A DNA stretch of 53,784 nt from Candidatus Cloacimonadota bacterium (GTDB lineage Bacteria; Cloacimonadota; Cloacimonadia; Cloacimonadales; TCS61). The notes beneath the pieces are model-generated. The model did no database searches. It saw nothing but the letters and a program-made list of their open reading frames with translations, and was not told the DNA's origin. How positions within the stretch are numbered: the first letter of the stretch is position 1; every line of letters begins with the position of its first letter. The DNA lies in contig JAIPJH010000010.1 of NCBI GenBank assembly GCA_021734245.1, positions 1 through 53,784 on the forward strand. Direction: 5' to 3'. A program made the position numbers and the translations under genes. This document shows, in pieces, positions 33,349 to 42,095 of the stretch.

Positions 33349-35019
33349 TTAAATTAAAGTTCCCTGATATTCCGTCGCCAACTGTTTTGCTTTGACGTGA
33401 TCCGGAATGTAATCAGGCAGGATTACGGGCGATATTTTTTTCTTATCGATTCCCAGTTTATCCACTTCTTTGATATAATCTTCTACGTGTTTCAGACTCA
33501 TTTTTCCAAGTTTAACACCTTTCTTCACTTTAGCAGCAGCATTTGTTCCGGCTCTGCGGCCAAATACCACAATATCCAACTGGGAATTTCCCATCAGACG
33601 ATTGCGGCCATGCACGCCACCGGAAGCTTCTCCCGCTACGAATAGCCCAGGAATAGATGTTTCGGCATTGGCATCGATTTCCAGCCCACCATTTTGGTAA
33701 TGAAGAGTTGGATAAACCAGCATCGGATATTTTGTAATATCTATATCAAATCGCTTGTACTGACGCAGCATGGCAGGAAGATATCTTTCAATCGTTCCTT
33801 CTCCTACCAGTAATTCAATGAGAGGAGAATCCAGCCAGATACCACGCAAACCGGAAGGAGTTTCCACTCCCAGCCCTTTATCACATTCTCGAATAAAAGC
33901 CGATGCTTCAATGTCTCTTGGTTCAAGCGGATAAACAAATAATTCACCATCTTTATTTACCGGCTGCGCTCCTAAACCACGAATTTTTTCTGTGCACAGA
34001 AAACCAACTATCTGTTCCGGAAAAACTGCTCCGGTTGGATGATATTGAACCGAATCCATATACATCAATTTTGCACCGGCTCTATAACCCATTACCAGGC
34101 CATCAGCTGTTGCGCCATAATGATTGGTAGTTTCAAAGCCACGTACATGCAGCCGTCCAAAACCACCGGTTGCAATTATAACTGATTTAGCTTTAACAAT
34201 GGAAAATTGTTTATTTTCCATGTGATAAAGAATAGCTCCGGCACAATTTCCTTTATTATCTAAGATCAATTCTGTGGCTGATGTATATTCAATGAAATTT
34301 ATTTTTTCGGGACGATTCTGAACTTCGTCACGCAGCACACGGCAGATTGCAGCACCGGTATAATCTCGTGCAGAATGCATTCTGTTACGGCAGGTGCCAC
34401 CACCCGATTTCACCATCATCGAGCCATCCGAATTTTTATCGAACATCACACCCAGATCTTCCAACCACTTAATAGAAGGAGCTGCATCTTTTACCAGGGC
34501 TTCCACCAGTTCCGGTTTATTATCGAAGTGACCGCCACCAATTACATCCAGGTAATGCAAAGTTGGATTGTCATCCAATTGATCGGCTGCCTGAATTCCA
34601 CCCTGAGCCATCATCGAGTTGGAATCTCCCAGACGCAATTTTGTTACCAGAGTAACTTCTGCTCCGCCGTTGGAAGCTTCGATAGCAGCAGAAAGACCAG
34701 CAGAACCAGCTCCGATAATGAGAACATCTGTTTCAATTTCGATTTTATCCAGATCGAAAGTATCGGGATGATTGCGTGGATAAGATTCCATAATATCCAC
34801 AACTTCGTTTACCATTTTCTCGCCTTTATTCGGTCCGATCCTGAGTTCTCGCAAAGCATCACTCTGATAGTCGGGATGATATTTATCCAGAACTTCTTTA
34901 CGCTCCTGCTCTGTCATTCCAGGAAAAACTTCCTTCCCGAGTTTCTTGGCAAGTTCCAATCGCTTGGGCCGGGTTTTCTCGACCATTTTAATGGACTCCA
35001 TCATATATTTAGGATACAT
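33349..35019 (-). CDS. FrdA/SdhA-like FAD flavoprotein embedded in the Mvh-Hdr operon (fumarate reductase / succinate dehydrogenase-like)
   Basis: 556 residues. An N-terminal ~90-residue helical extension is followed by the FAD motif VLIIGAGSAGLSAAIEA. Catalytic-site motifs of the fumarate reductase family are kept: VQYHPTGAV, TEKIRGLGA (the E-x-x-R pair), PRDIEASAF (the proton-donor arginine position) and HGRNRLMGNSQLD. This predicts fumarate/succinate chemistry; L-aspartate oxidase is an alternative but unlikely here, without nadA/nadC. There is no signal peptide. It is encoded between mvhG and the FrdB-like Fe-S protein, with no membrane anchor gene. The start region is preceded by a partial duplication of its own start. 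Confidence 0.85.
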   Translation of the reverse strand: MYPKYMMESIKMVEKTRPKRLELAKKLGKEVFPGMTEQERKEVLDKYHPDYQSDALRELRIGPNKGEKMVNEVVDIMESYPRNHPDTFDLDKIEIETDVLIIGAGSAGLSAAIEASNGGAEVTLVTKLRLGDSNSMMAQGGIQAADQLDDNPTLHYLDVIGGGHFDNKPELVEALVKDAAPSIKWLEDLGVMFDKNSDGSMMVKSGGGTCRNRMHSARDYTGAAICRVLRDEVQNRPEKINFIEYTSATELILDNKGNCAGAILYHMENKQFSIVKAKSVIIATGGFGRLHVRGFETTNHYGATADGLVMGYRAGAKLMYMDSVQYHPTGAVFPEQIVGFLCTEKIRGLGAQPVNKDGELFVYPLEPRDIEASAFIRECDKGLGVETPSGLRGIWLDSPLIELLVGEGTIERYLPAMLRQYKRFDIDITKYPMLVYPTLHYQNGGLEIDANAETSIPGLFVAGEASGGVHGRNRLMGNSQLDIVVFGRRAGTNAAAKVKKGVKLGKMSLKHVEDYIKEVDKLGIDKKKISPVILPDYIPDHVKAKQLATEYQGTLI

Positions 35020-35062
35020 GTTGCACTCCTGTATTTTTTTTAGGATACATATTGATCTCCCT

Positions 35063-35749
35063 CTATGAAATTTTAATTTCGCGTTTGTAATATTTTTTCG
35101 AAAGTTTATCTTTCGGCATCGCTTTCATTTTATCGATTTCTTTATCGTATTTGCCCTTTTCCAGTTCTTTCAAGCGTGCTTCAAGTTCAGGACTTTTTGG
35201 TGCCAGGTATTTGGCATAAAGTCGGCGAGCCAGGATGGCATTGTTGTATTGCACGATTTCAGCAGGACAGCGCAATGCACAAAGTCCACAGCGAATGCAG
35301 TCGAAAGAAAGATTTGCAGCTCGCTTTATATCTCCCCGAATAATTGCCTGGATATAATCCATCACCTGAATTTCCTGAGGACAGGCTTTTGTACAGGTAT
35401 TGCAGGAAACACAACGGAATACATTCGGAAACAATTCAGTAAAGGTACTTACATCTGCTTCCAGTTCGTTCAAATCGTATATCGGTTTCTCAGCTGGAAC
35501 AAAAGGTATCATGGCAATTGCCATTCCTTCTGTTACCACAGTTTGACAAGCCAAACCGCCCTGCAGTTTATAATCACCTTTTTCTCGATAAACCGTGGCA
35601 CAGGCACCGCAATATCCTTCTCGGCAGCCAACACCTTTTTTCAATTGGAAACCCGCATACTCCATAGCAGAAATAATGGTGGAACCTTCGGGAACTTTGA
35701 ATAGCTCTCCACCAATATAAACGTTTATCATCTCTCTTTTATCGCCCAT
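35063..35749 (-). CDS. FrdB-like iron-sulfur protein ([2Fe-2S] plus two [4Fe-4S] motifs)
   Basis: 228 residues. The N-terminal ferredoxin domain holds a plant-type [2Fe-2S] site with cysteines at 42, 47, 50 and 68 (KKGVGCREGYCGAC ... LACQ). The second domain has two complete four-cysteine sets, CVSCNTCTKACP (113-123) and CIRCGLCALRCP (151-161). In FrdB/SdhB one site usually binds [3Fe-4S]; here both sets look like [4Fe-4S]. The C-terminal 40 residues are charged and have no CCG domain, unlike TfrB of methanogens, where that part is fused. It probably wires the FrdA-like flavoprotein to Hdr/Mvh. It starts 3 nt after the mvhD stop. Confidence 0.87.
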   Translation of the reverse strand: MGDKREMINVYIGGELFKVPEGSTIISAMEYAGFQLKKGVGCREGYCGACATVYREKGDYKLQGGLACQTVVTEGMAIAMIPFVPAEKPIYDLNELEADVSTFTELFPNVFRCVSCNTCTKACPQEIQVMDYIQAIIRGDIKRAANLSFDCIRCGLCALRCPAEIVQYNNAILARRLYAKYLAPKSPELEARLKELEKGKYDKEIDKMKAMPKDKLSKKYYKREIKIS

Positions 35750-35752
35750 TAG

Positions 35753-36211
35753 CTATTCTCCTCCTTTTATCTCGGATTTGGTTTTTCTATCCAAATCTTC
35801 ACTAGCCAATTTTGGAAGCGGTCCCAAATTTCTGATTGATTCTATAAATTCTCTCATCGTGTTGGCAAACTTGTTACCTTCACTGGCCGAAATCCATTCC
35901 AAACGCAATCTTTCGGGATCGATACCCATTTGCTTCAGCATGGCTTTCAATAAAATCACACGACGTTTGGTTTTGTAATTTCCAGTTTGATAATGGCAGT
36001 CACCAGGATGGCAGCCGCCGATAAAAACTCCATCACTTCCATTTTTGAAAGCATATAAAATGTGCTCAGGATCGATCCTGGAAGAACACAAAGTTTTAAT
36101 GACCACTCCATTGGGAGGATATTGTAACCGAGAAGTTCCTGCCAGATCTGCTCCTGCATAGGTACACCATTTGCACAGGAAGCAAACGATCTTTGGTTCA
36201 AATTTTCTCAT
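35753..36211 (-). CDS. mvhD: MvhD-like hydrogenase/Hdr linker iron-sulfur subunit
   Basis: 153 residues or fewer, from the ATG at 36211 (GGAA 6 nt upstream; the earlier GTG overlaps that site). It has the MvhD pattern: IVCFLCKWCTYAGADLAGTS, then TLCSSRIDP and GGCHPGDCHYQTGNYKTKRR, with conserved cysteines for a [2Fe-2S] cluster. MvhD connects the hydrogenase MvhAG to HdrA. Here it is encoded directly after hdrA and before the FrdB-like gene, separated from mvhG/mvhA by the FrdAB-like pair. That split is the unusual feature of this operon. Confidence 0.93.
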   Translation of the reverse strand: MRKFEPKIVCFLCKWCTYAGADLAGTSRLQYPPNGVVIKTLCSSRIDPEHILYAFKNGSDGVFIGGCHPGDCHYQTGNYKTKRRVILLKAMLKQMGIDPERLRLEWISASEGNKFANTMREFIESIRNLGPLPKLASEDLDRKTKSEIKGGE

Positions 36212-36227
36212 ATTCACTTCCTTATAT

Positions 36228-38174
36228 TTAATTTAATATTACGTTTATCATGTTCAAAATCTGATCGTCGGTAAGGTTCTTCTGTTGAGATGCACCAGAT
36301 GGACAAGCCGCAATGCAGGCTCCACAACCTTCACAAAGAATATCGTTCACTTCTGCGATCATATTATCATTCAAAATACGTGCTCCATACGGACACGTTC
36401 CAATACAAATACCGCAACCAGAACATTTATTATCATCCACGGTAGCGATGATCGGCTCGTGCTGAACTTCATCCTGCGACATCAGAGCAAGAATTTTGGC
36501 AGCTGCACCAGAAGCCTGAGAAATTGCATCAGGAATATCTTTTGGACCTTGACCTGCACCTGCCAGAAAAAATCCCGACTGCAAACTTTCCAGAGGTCGC
36601 AGCTTTGGATGAGCTTCGCTCAAGAAGCCATCTTTATCGGTTCCTATTTTCAAATTCTTGAACAGATCTTTCGCTCCTTCACTGGGAACCATAGATTGTG
36701 CCAGAACCACCAGATCAGCTTTCACGGTTACTTTTTTGCCTGTGAGAGTATCCATTCCGTGCACAACCATTTTGTCGCCTTCTTTATATACTTTTGCCAC
36801 TTTACCGCGAATATAGATTATGCCGTCCTCTTTAACGCCTTCCTGAATGAATTCCTCATAGCGCTTACCGCCAGAACGGATATCGATATAGAAAACATAA
36901 GGTTGTCCGTCGTGAACTTTATGCTTGTAAAGCTTGGCATGTTTAAGCGTGTACATGCAGCAGATCTTGGAGCAGTAAGCATTGTGTCTTTCAGGATCAC
37001 GCGAGCCGGAACATTGAATGAAAACAACCTCTTTGGGAACTTTACCATCAGAAGGACGCAGCATCTTTCCACCGGTTGGGCCGGTAGCAGAGAGAATTCT
37101 TTCGAACTGCAGTCCGTTCATGACGTCAGGATATTTTCCGTAACCATATTCCGGAATATTCTCCACAGGATAAAGATCGTATCCTGTTGCTACTATGATC
37201 GCACCGATATCTTCCTTGAAAATTTCAGGTTTTTTATCGTAATCGATCGCTTCCGGTAAACACACTTTTTTACATTCACCACAGGCAATTGGTTCAAAAC
37301 CAAGACAGTGCTCCGTATCGATCGTGTAAGTAGACGGAATAGCCTGCGGAAATGGAACATAGATAGCTCTGCGATAATCCAGTCCTTCATCGTATTCGCT
37401 GGGAACAACTACCGGACAGCTATCAGTACAATCATCGCATAGTGTACATTTTTCGGGATCTACAAACTGCGGTTGACGTTTTATCTTCGCTTTGAAATTT
37501 CCCATAAAACCGGAAATTTCTTCCAATTCACTATTCACATAAAGTTTTATATTTTTGTGTTTTCCCAGCTGTACCATTTTTGGAGTAAGAATACATTGTG
37601 AACAATCCAAAGTGGGAAATGTTTCCGATAACTGGATCATGTGTCCACCGATCGAAGGTTTCTTTTCTACCATGATCACTTCATAACCGCCATCTGCAAT
37701 GTCCAATGCTGCCTGAATTCCGGCAATTCCTCCACCAATTATAAGAACACGTTTGGTAAGAGGAGCTTTCACAGGATCCAACGCCTGGTTCAGTTTGGCT
37801 TTTTCCACAGCGGTCTTTATGATCAATTCCGCTTTCCTGGTTGCTTCTTCTTTTACATTGTGGACCCAGCTGCACTGCTCTCGAATATTACCGATTTCCA
37901 GCTGATATTTGTTAACTCCCACTTCCGAGATAGCATCCTGGAAGGTCGATTCGTGCAATGTTGGTGAACATGCTGCTACAACCACTCCATCCAGTTTATG
38001 CTTTTCGATAGCCTCTTTTATCAGGTTCTGCCCAGGATCGGAACACATGAACATATAGTTCTCGATATGAGCAACTCCCGGATATTCGGCTAGTTTCTCA
38101 GTGAGGAGTTCAACATCAACGGTGTCGGCAATATTAACACCACAATGACAAATAAATACACCGATTCTTTTCAT
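36228..38174 (-). CDS. hdrA: Heterodisulfide reductase subunit A-like protein (bifurcating flavoprotein)
   Basis: 648 residues, the length of stand-alone HdrA. An N-terminal domain with CHCG near residue 10 is followed by the FAD motif LIIGGGIAGIQAA (147-152 core). The HdrA cysteine signature TLDCSQCILTPKM comes next, then a [4Fe-4S] set at 243-253, a further cysteine cluster near CLGFEPIACGECKKVC, and two C-terminal ferredoxin motifs (584-594 and 614-624). HdrA carries the FAD that bifurcates electrons between ferredoxin and a high-potential acceptor in methanogens. All cofactor motifs are present. Start RBS is GAGGATAC. Confidence 0.95.
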   Translation of the reverse strand: MKRIGVFICHCGVNIADTVDVELLTEKLAEYPGVAHIENYMFMCSDPGQNLIKEAIEKHKLDGVVVAACSPTLHESTFQDAISEVGVNKYQLEIGNIREQCSWVHNVKEEATRKAELIIKTAVEKAKLNQALDPVKAPLTKRVLIIGGGIAGIQAALDIADGGYEVIMVEKKPSIGGHMIQLSETFPTLDCSQCILTPKMVQLGKHKNIKLYVNSELEEISGFMGNFKAKIKRQPQFVDPEKCTLCDDCTDSCPVVVPSEYDEGLDYRRAIYVPFPQAIPSTYTIDTEHCLGFEPIACGECKKVCLPEAIDYDKKPEIFKEDIGAIIVATGYDLYPVENIPEYGYGKYPDVMNGLQFERILSATGPTGGKMLRPSDGKVPKEVVFIQCSGSRDPERHNAYCSKICCMYTLKHAKLYKHKVHDGQPYVFYIDIRSGGKRYEEFIQEGVKEDGIIYIRGKVAKVYKEGDKMVVHGMDTLTGKKVTVKADLVVLAQSMVPSEGAKDLFKNLKIGTDKDGFLSEAHPKLRPLESLQSGFFLAGAGQGPKDIPDAISQASGAAAKILALMSQDEVQHEPIIATVDDNKCSGCGICIGTCPYGARILNDNMIAEVNDILCEGCGACIAACPSGASQQKNLTDDQILNMINVILN

Positions 38175-38199
38175 TGTATCCTCTATTTATTTTTTATTA

Positions 38200-39078
38200 T
38201 CATATCAATTTTTTCTCTATCAAAAGCGGCTCGGGATTCACATCGTGCTGCTTAGTCCATGCTTTTTTCCAACTTGCTCCCAGGGCAACAGACATTAATT
38301 CTGTAAAATAGAAAACAGGAATTTTGTTGAAATCGGTATGCTGCTTTTCTATTTCTTTCTGCAGGAAGTCAAGATTGTAAGCACAAAGCGGACAGCTGGT
38401 CATAATGGCATCACAACCGGCATTCCGTGCTGATTGCAGAATCTCATAAACTCGCATCACGCTAACATCTTTCTTTGTTAGCGTTTGATATGCACCACAG
38501 CATTCCAATTTATAAATATAATCAATCGGTTCTGCACCCAGAGTTTCGATCAGGTTTTCCATGATGGAGGGATCTTCAAAATCGTCGATAGCATATTTCT
38601 GAGGACGCACCAGCAGACAGCCGTAATAAGCTCCAACTTTCAAGCCTTTCAGCGGATTTGACACTTTTTCTTTGATATTTTCAAACTTTATGCGCTGCTG
38701 CAAAATGGAAAGCAGATGATAAATTTCCACCGTTCCCTGATATTCTGCTTCTTCCATATACATAAATTTATTTACTTTATCCAGATTATCAGGATCGTTT
38801 TCCACAAAATCTTTTGATTGCTTAAGTGTATTGTAGCACATGCTGCACATGGCTACCAATTCTTTTAAATCCTGTTTTTCGGCTCTCAGCAAATTGCGAA
38901 TGGAAGAAAGCTGCAGCATCAGATCGTCGCTGCTCATGGAAAATACAGTTCCACAGCAAACCCAATCTTTCATTTCCTCCAGCTGATAATCCAGTTTTTC
39001 CAAAGCTTCTTTTGCAGAATCCTCAAAATGCTTGGCATTTGCTTTTAGTGTACAGCCAGGATAATAAGGTAATTTCAT
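38200..39078 (-). CDS. hdrB: Heterodisulfide reductase subunit B-like protein (two CCG domains)
   Basis: 292 residues. It has two cysteine-rich CCG domains: YYPGCTLK ... WVCCGTVF ... CSMCYNTL in the first half, and YYGCLL ... LECCGAYQ ... SCPLCAYNL in the second. In methanogens these bind the noncubane [4Fe-4S] clusters that split the CoM-S-S-CoB disulfide. This organism is a bacterium and no CoM/CoB genes are visible, so the acceptor must be different or HdrB must act as an electron conduit. It lies between hdrC and hdrA, with a GGGAGG site at its start. Confidence 0.92.
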   Translation of the reverse strand: MKLPYYPGCTLKANAKHFEDSAKEALEKLDYQLEEMKDWVCCGTVFSMSSDDLMLQLSSIRNLLRAEKQDLKELVAMCSMCYNTLKQSKDFVENDPDNLDKVNKFMYMEEAEYQGTVEIYHLLSILQQRIKFENIKEKVSNPLKGLKVGAYYGCLLVRPQKYAIDDFEDPSIMENLIETLGAEPIDYIYKLECCGAYQTLTKKDVSVMRVYEILQSARNAGCDAIMTSCPLCAYNLDFLQKEIEKQHTDFNKIPVFYFTELMSVALGASWKKAWTKQHDVNPEPLLIEKKLI

Positions 39079-39094
39079 TTATTTCCTCCCTGCC

Positions 39095-39502
39095 TTAACC
39101 TGTTAGTTTTCTCATTGCGCACACCAAAAGAATGGGAGGCAATTCATCTTTATTTTCCACGTCCAATTTCCTGGGATCTACAATTCCCAAACCTGCCCGC
39201 AAATTTATAGTTCGGAAGGCTTCCATCAGTTTTGCTACATCGATGCCTTTAGGACAACGTGAGGAACATTGCAGGCAAGTGGAACAAACCCAGATAGTTT
39301 CGCTTTCCAGGATATCCTGAATTTTTCCATACTGAGCTAATCGTAAAACCTGATTGGGATTGATATCCATATAATCTACTACCGGACAGCCGGATGAACA
39401 ATTTCCGCATTGATAGCAGTCGAACACATCCTGACCCGAAATTTCGTGGAGTTTCTGTACTAATTCATTTTTTATTTCTTTTCTGGAAATTTCTGTGAAC
39501 AT
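39095..39502 (-). CDS. hdrC: Heterodisulfide reductase subunit C-like ferredoxin
   Basis: 135 residues from the ATG at 39502, chosen for its GGGAG site 6 nt upstream. It carries two complete [4Fe-4S] motifs, CYQCGNCSSGCP and CSTCLQCSSRCP, separated by the usual helix DINPNQVLRLAQYGKIQDIL, then the MEAFRTINLRAGLG tail common in HdrC. It links HdrB to HdrA. The start lies 1 nt after the korC stop, so korDABC and hdrCBA are one unit. Confidence 0.92.
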   Translation of the reverse strand: MFTEISRKEIKNELVQKLHEISGQDVFDCYQCGNCSSGCPVVDYMDINPNQVLRLAQYGKIQDILESETIWVCSTCLQCSSRCPKGIDVAKLMEAFRTINLRAGLGIVDPRKLDVENKDELPPILLVCAMRKLTG

Positions 39503-39503
39503 A

Positions 39504-40073
39504 TCAATCTCCCTTATAATCGTAACCAATTTGGAAAGCTTTCATATTCAGTTCGGTAAATTTGGCAGGAACTGATTTTTTGATCGCACTTTTCATAGCT
39601 TCGTAAGTAGCAACTTTGGCTTGAGCAGTAGCGAATCCCAGCATCACAATATTTGCCACGATCTTTTTACCGAGTTCTTCTGCCAGTCGAGTTGCCGGTA
39701 TCGATTTTACTGTTAGATTTTTTGGCGGTTGCAGATTTTTCACCAAATCACTATCATAAAGTAAGATACCTTTATCTTTCAGGATGCCTATAAACTTATC
39801 GTAACTTTCCTGGCTCATAGCGATCAGCACATCGGCTTCATCAACCATAGGATAATCAACTTCATTATCAGAAATAATTACCTGTGAGCTGCAAGCACCT
39901 CCACGAGCTTCTGGCCCATATGACTGCGTCATGGAAGCTTGTTTGCCATCAAAAATGGTCGCCGCCTGCCCCACGATGAATGAAGAAAGAATGATACCCT
40001 GACCACCGAATCCGGAAATTTTAACTCGTAATTCAGTCGTCAGGTTAGTTTCTTTTTTATGTGAATTATCCAT
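39504..40073 (-). CDS. korC: 2-oxoacid:ferredoxin oxidoreductase, gamma subunit (set 1)
   Basis: 189 residues. The gamma-subunit pattern is RVKISGFGGQGIILSSFIVG and SMTQSYGPEARGGACSSQVI, where the G-x-G-G-Q-G loop and the PEARGG segment are diagnostic. The second of two adjacent ATGs (40073) fits the AGGAGG site better. It is the third catalytic gene of a four-gene set with korD, korA and korB. Probable substrate is 2-oxoglutarate, judged from the linkage with sucCD at the end of the operon, but indolepyruvate or branched-chain 2-oxoacids cannot be excluded. Confidence 0.92.
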   Translation of the reverse strand: MDNSHKKETNLTTELRVKISGFGGQGIILSSFIVGQAATIFDGKQASMTQSYGPEARGGACSSQVIISDNEVDYPMVDEADVLIAMSQESYDKFIGILKDKGILLYDSDLVKNLQPPKNLTVKSIPATRLAEELGKKIVANIVMLGFATAQAKVATYEAMKSAIKKSVPAKFTELNMKAFQIGYDYKGD

Positions 40074-40081
40074 CATTCCTC

Positions 40082-40951
40082 CTAATATTGTGTTTTTTTA
40101 TCTTCCACATAAAGTGGATGTCTTTTAACTTTGCGGGAAATTCCCTTTTGTACGTTTTCCCAGAAAGTTAATTTTTCTTCATTAACAAACACACCACAAA
40201 CCATTTCTCCATCCATATCCAAAGGAATTTCTGTGGGATTTGCACTGTGGTCGATAATAGCTCTTTGCTTATATTCCTGAAGTAGATCTAATCCTGTTCC
40301 GCCCTTGTTCTTGCGAGCAAAAACCGTCGAACATGGTGATACGATTTCCATAAAACAAAAACCTTTTTTATTCGCCATCACTTCTACAGAATCCTGAATT
40401 CGCTGCAGATGAAGTGCCGTCCAGCGAGCAACATAAGAAGCTCCGGCAGCAGCAGCAAGACCAACCAAATTGAAAGGGTGTTCATAATTTCCATAAGGAG
40501 CTGTAGAACTATACGCTTCCAAAGGTGTAGTCGGAGCATTCTGCCCACCAGTCATACCATAGATAAAATTATTGACACAGATAACATTTAAATCCAGATT
40601 CCTTCTAGCAGCATGGATTAGATGATTACCACCAATTGCAAAAAGGTCACCATCGCCGGAAATTACAGCAACTGTAAGATCGCGATTGGCCATTTTTAAA
40701 CCTGTGGCAAAAGGAATTGCTCGTCCGTGAGTAGTATGATAAGAATCCAATTTTACATAACCTGCCACACGTCCGGTACAACCGATTCCAGAGACAACAA
40801 CAACTTTATTCAGATCTATTCCTGCTCTTTTCATTCCTTTCATAAAAGCGGTAACAACACTTCCCAATCCGCATGATGAACACCAGATGTGCGGCATTCT
40901 ATCCATTCGCAGATATTGTTCCATTGGATGTTTCGGTTCATTATTTTGCAT
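40082..40951 (-). CDS. korB: 2-oxoacid:ferredoxin oxidoreductase, beta subunit (set 1)
   Basis: 289 residues. The thiamine diphosphate motif is VISGDGDLFAIGGNHLIHAA followed by NNFIYGMTGGQNAPTTP. The cluster cysteines are in WCSSCGLGSVV and SGIGCTGR. A short C-terminal extension reaches VKRHPLYVEDKKTQY. With the alpha subunit it decarboxylates a 2-oxoacid and passes two electrons to ferredoxin, forming an acyl-CoA. The start overlaps the korA end by 11 nt, behind GAGGTGG. Confidence 0.95.
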   Translation of the reverse strand: MQNNEPKHPMEQYLRMDRMPHIWCSSCGLGSVVTAFMKGMKRAGIDLNKVVVVSGIGCTGRVAGYVKLDSYHTTHGRAIPFATGLKMANRDLTVAVISGDGDLFAIGGNHLIHAARRNLDLNVICVNNFIYGMTGGQNAPTTPLEAYSSTAPYGNYEHPFNLVGLAAAAGASYVARWTALHLQRIQDSVEVMANKKGFCFMEIVSPCSTVFARKNKGGTGLDLLQEYKQRAIIDHSANPTEIPLDMDGEMVCGVFVNEEKLTFWENVQKGISRKVKRHPLYVEDKKTQY

Positions 40952-42095
40952 AAGCCACCTCTTCTATAGCTCTGGCTATATCTTCGGGTTTGTGAAGTCC
41001 TCCACCAGGATGGGGAACAGAAATCGTTTTTACACAACCTGCACATCTTTCCACATCGATGACAACTTGTCCCATGTTTATTTCAGGAACCACGAAACCT
41101 TTGACTTTTTTTGCCAGATCACGGATTTTCTGTTCCGGGAAAGGCCAAACAGTTATCAATCGCAGATAACCAACTTTAATGCCCTTCTTCTTTGCCAGAT
41201 TGATACCGGGAACCACAGTTCTGGAAGTTATTCCATAGGAAACAACAATCACATCCGCTCCTTCCAGGTCTCTTTCTTCTACCATACTTATGTCATCGAT
41301 GTTCTTCTTGATCTTATCGATAAGACGATTCACAAGTTGCACATGACATTTTTCACTCATGTCGGGATAGCCGCGATGATCGTGTGTGAGACCGGTTGAA
41401 TGATAAAGATAACCATCACCTGCTTTGGCAAAATCGGGAACCCAATCGCCTTTTTTTATTTCATAAGGATGATAATCTTCCGGTTTTTTATCTGTGTATT
41501 TTCGGTCGATAATTTCTAATTCTTCTACCGGAGGAATTACAACTTTTTCCGTCATATGACCAACCACCGCATCCGACATCACAAATACCGGTAAACGATA
41601 TTTTTCGGAAAAATTGAATGCTTTCACAGTCAGATCGAAATATTCCTGTGGGGATTTGGGAGCTAAAGCAATAACACCATAATCTCCATGCGATCCAAAT
41701 CTGGCCTGCATCATGTCCGATTGTCCCCAGGATGTTGGCAATCCTGTAGAAGGTGATCCTCGCTGCACATTTACGATAACGCAAGGAGCTTCCATCATAA
41801 TTCCCAAACCGATATTCTCAAGCATCAAAGAAATTCCGGGTCCGGAACTTGCTGTCATCGATTTTACGCCAGCCCAGGATGCTCCCAGAATGGAAGCCAT
41901 GGATCCGATCTCATCTTCGAACTGAACGAATGCTCCTCCTACTTGTGGTAGTCGAAATGCCATTCTTTCAGCAATTTCTGAGGCTGGAGTGATGGGATAT
42001 CCACCAAAGAAACGACAACCTGCAGATACTGCAGCTTCGGCACAAGCAACATTACCCTGTAGAAAAAACTCTCCATGTAAATTACTCTGTTTCAA
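40941..42095 (-). CDS. korA: 2-oxoacid:ferredoxin oxidoreductase, alpha subunit (set 1)
   Basis: 384 residues. The start is most likely TTG at 42095, with GGAGG 6 nt upstream; the frame stays open further upstream but that part overlaps korD and has no ribosome binding site. This start overlaps the end of korD by 14 nt. The alpha subunit pattern is clear: LQGNVACAEAAVSAGCRFFG, YPITPASEI, FEDEIGSMASILGASWAG, TASSGPGISLM and MVVPEIN-like GFVVPEINMGQVVIDVERC. It holds the transketolase-like domains I and II and pairs with KorB. Confidence 0.93.
   Translation of the reverse strand: MKQSNLHGEFFLQGNVACAEAAVSAGCRFFGGYPITPASEIAERMAFRLPQVGGAFVQFEDEIGSMASILGASWAGVKSMTASSGPGISLMLENIGLGIMMEAPCVIVNVQRGSPSTGLPTSWGQSDMMQARFGSHGDYGVIALAPKSPQEYFDLTVKAFNFSEKYRLPVFVMSDAVVGHMTEKVVIPPVEELEIIDRKYTDKKPEDYHPYEIKKGDWVPDFAKAGDGYLYHSTGLTHDHRGYPDMSEKCHVQLVNRLIDKIKKNIDDISMVEERDLEGADVIVVSYGITSRTVVPGINLAKKKGIKVGYLRLITVWPFPEQKIRDLAKKVKGFVVPEINMGQVVIDVERCAGCVKTISVPHPGGGLHKPEDIARAIEEVAYAK

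Noticed and set aside
36285-37259. A 324-codon plus-strand open frame
   Set aside because: It lies entirely antisense to hdrA and its translation has no family features.
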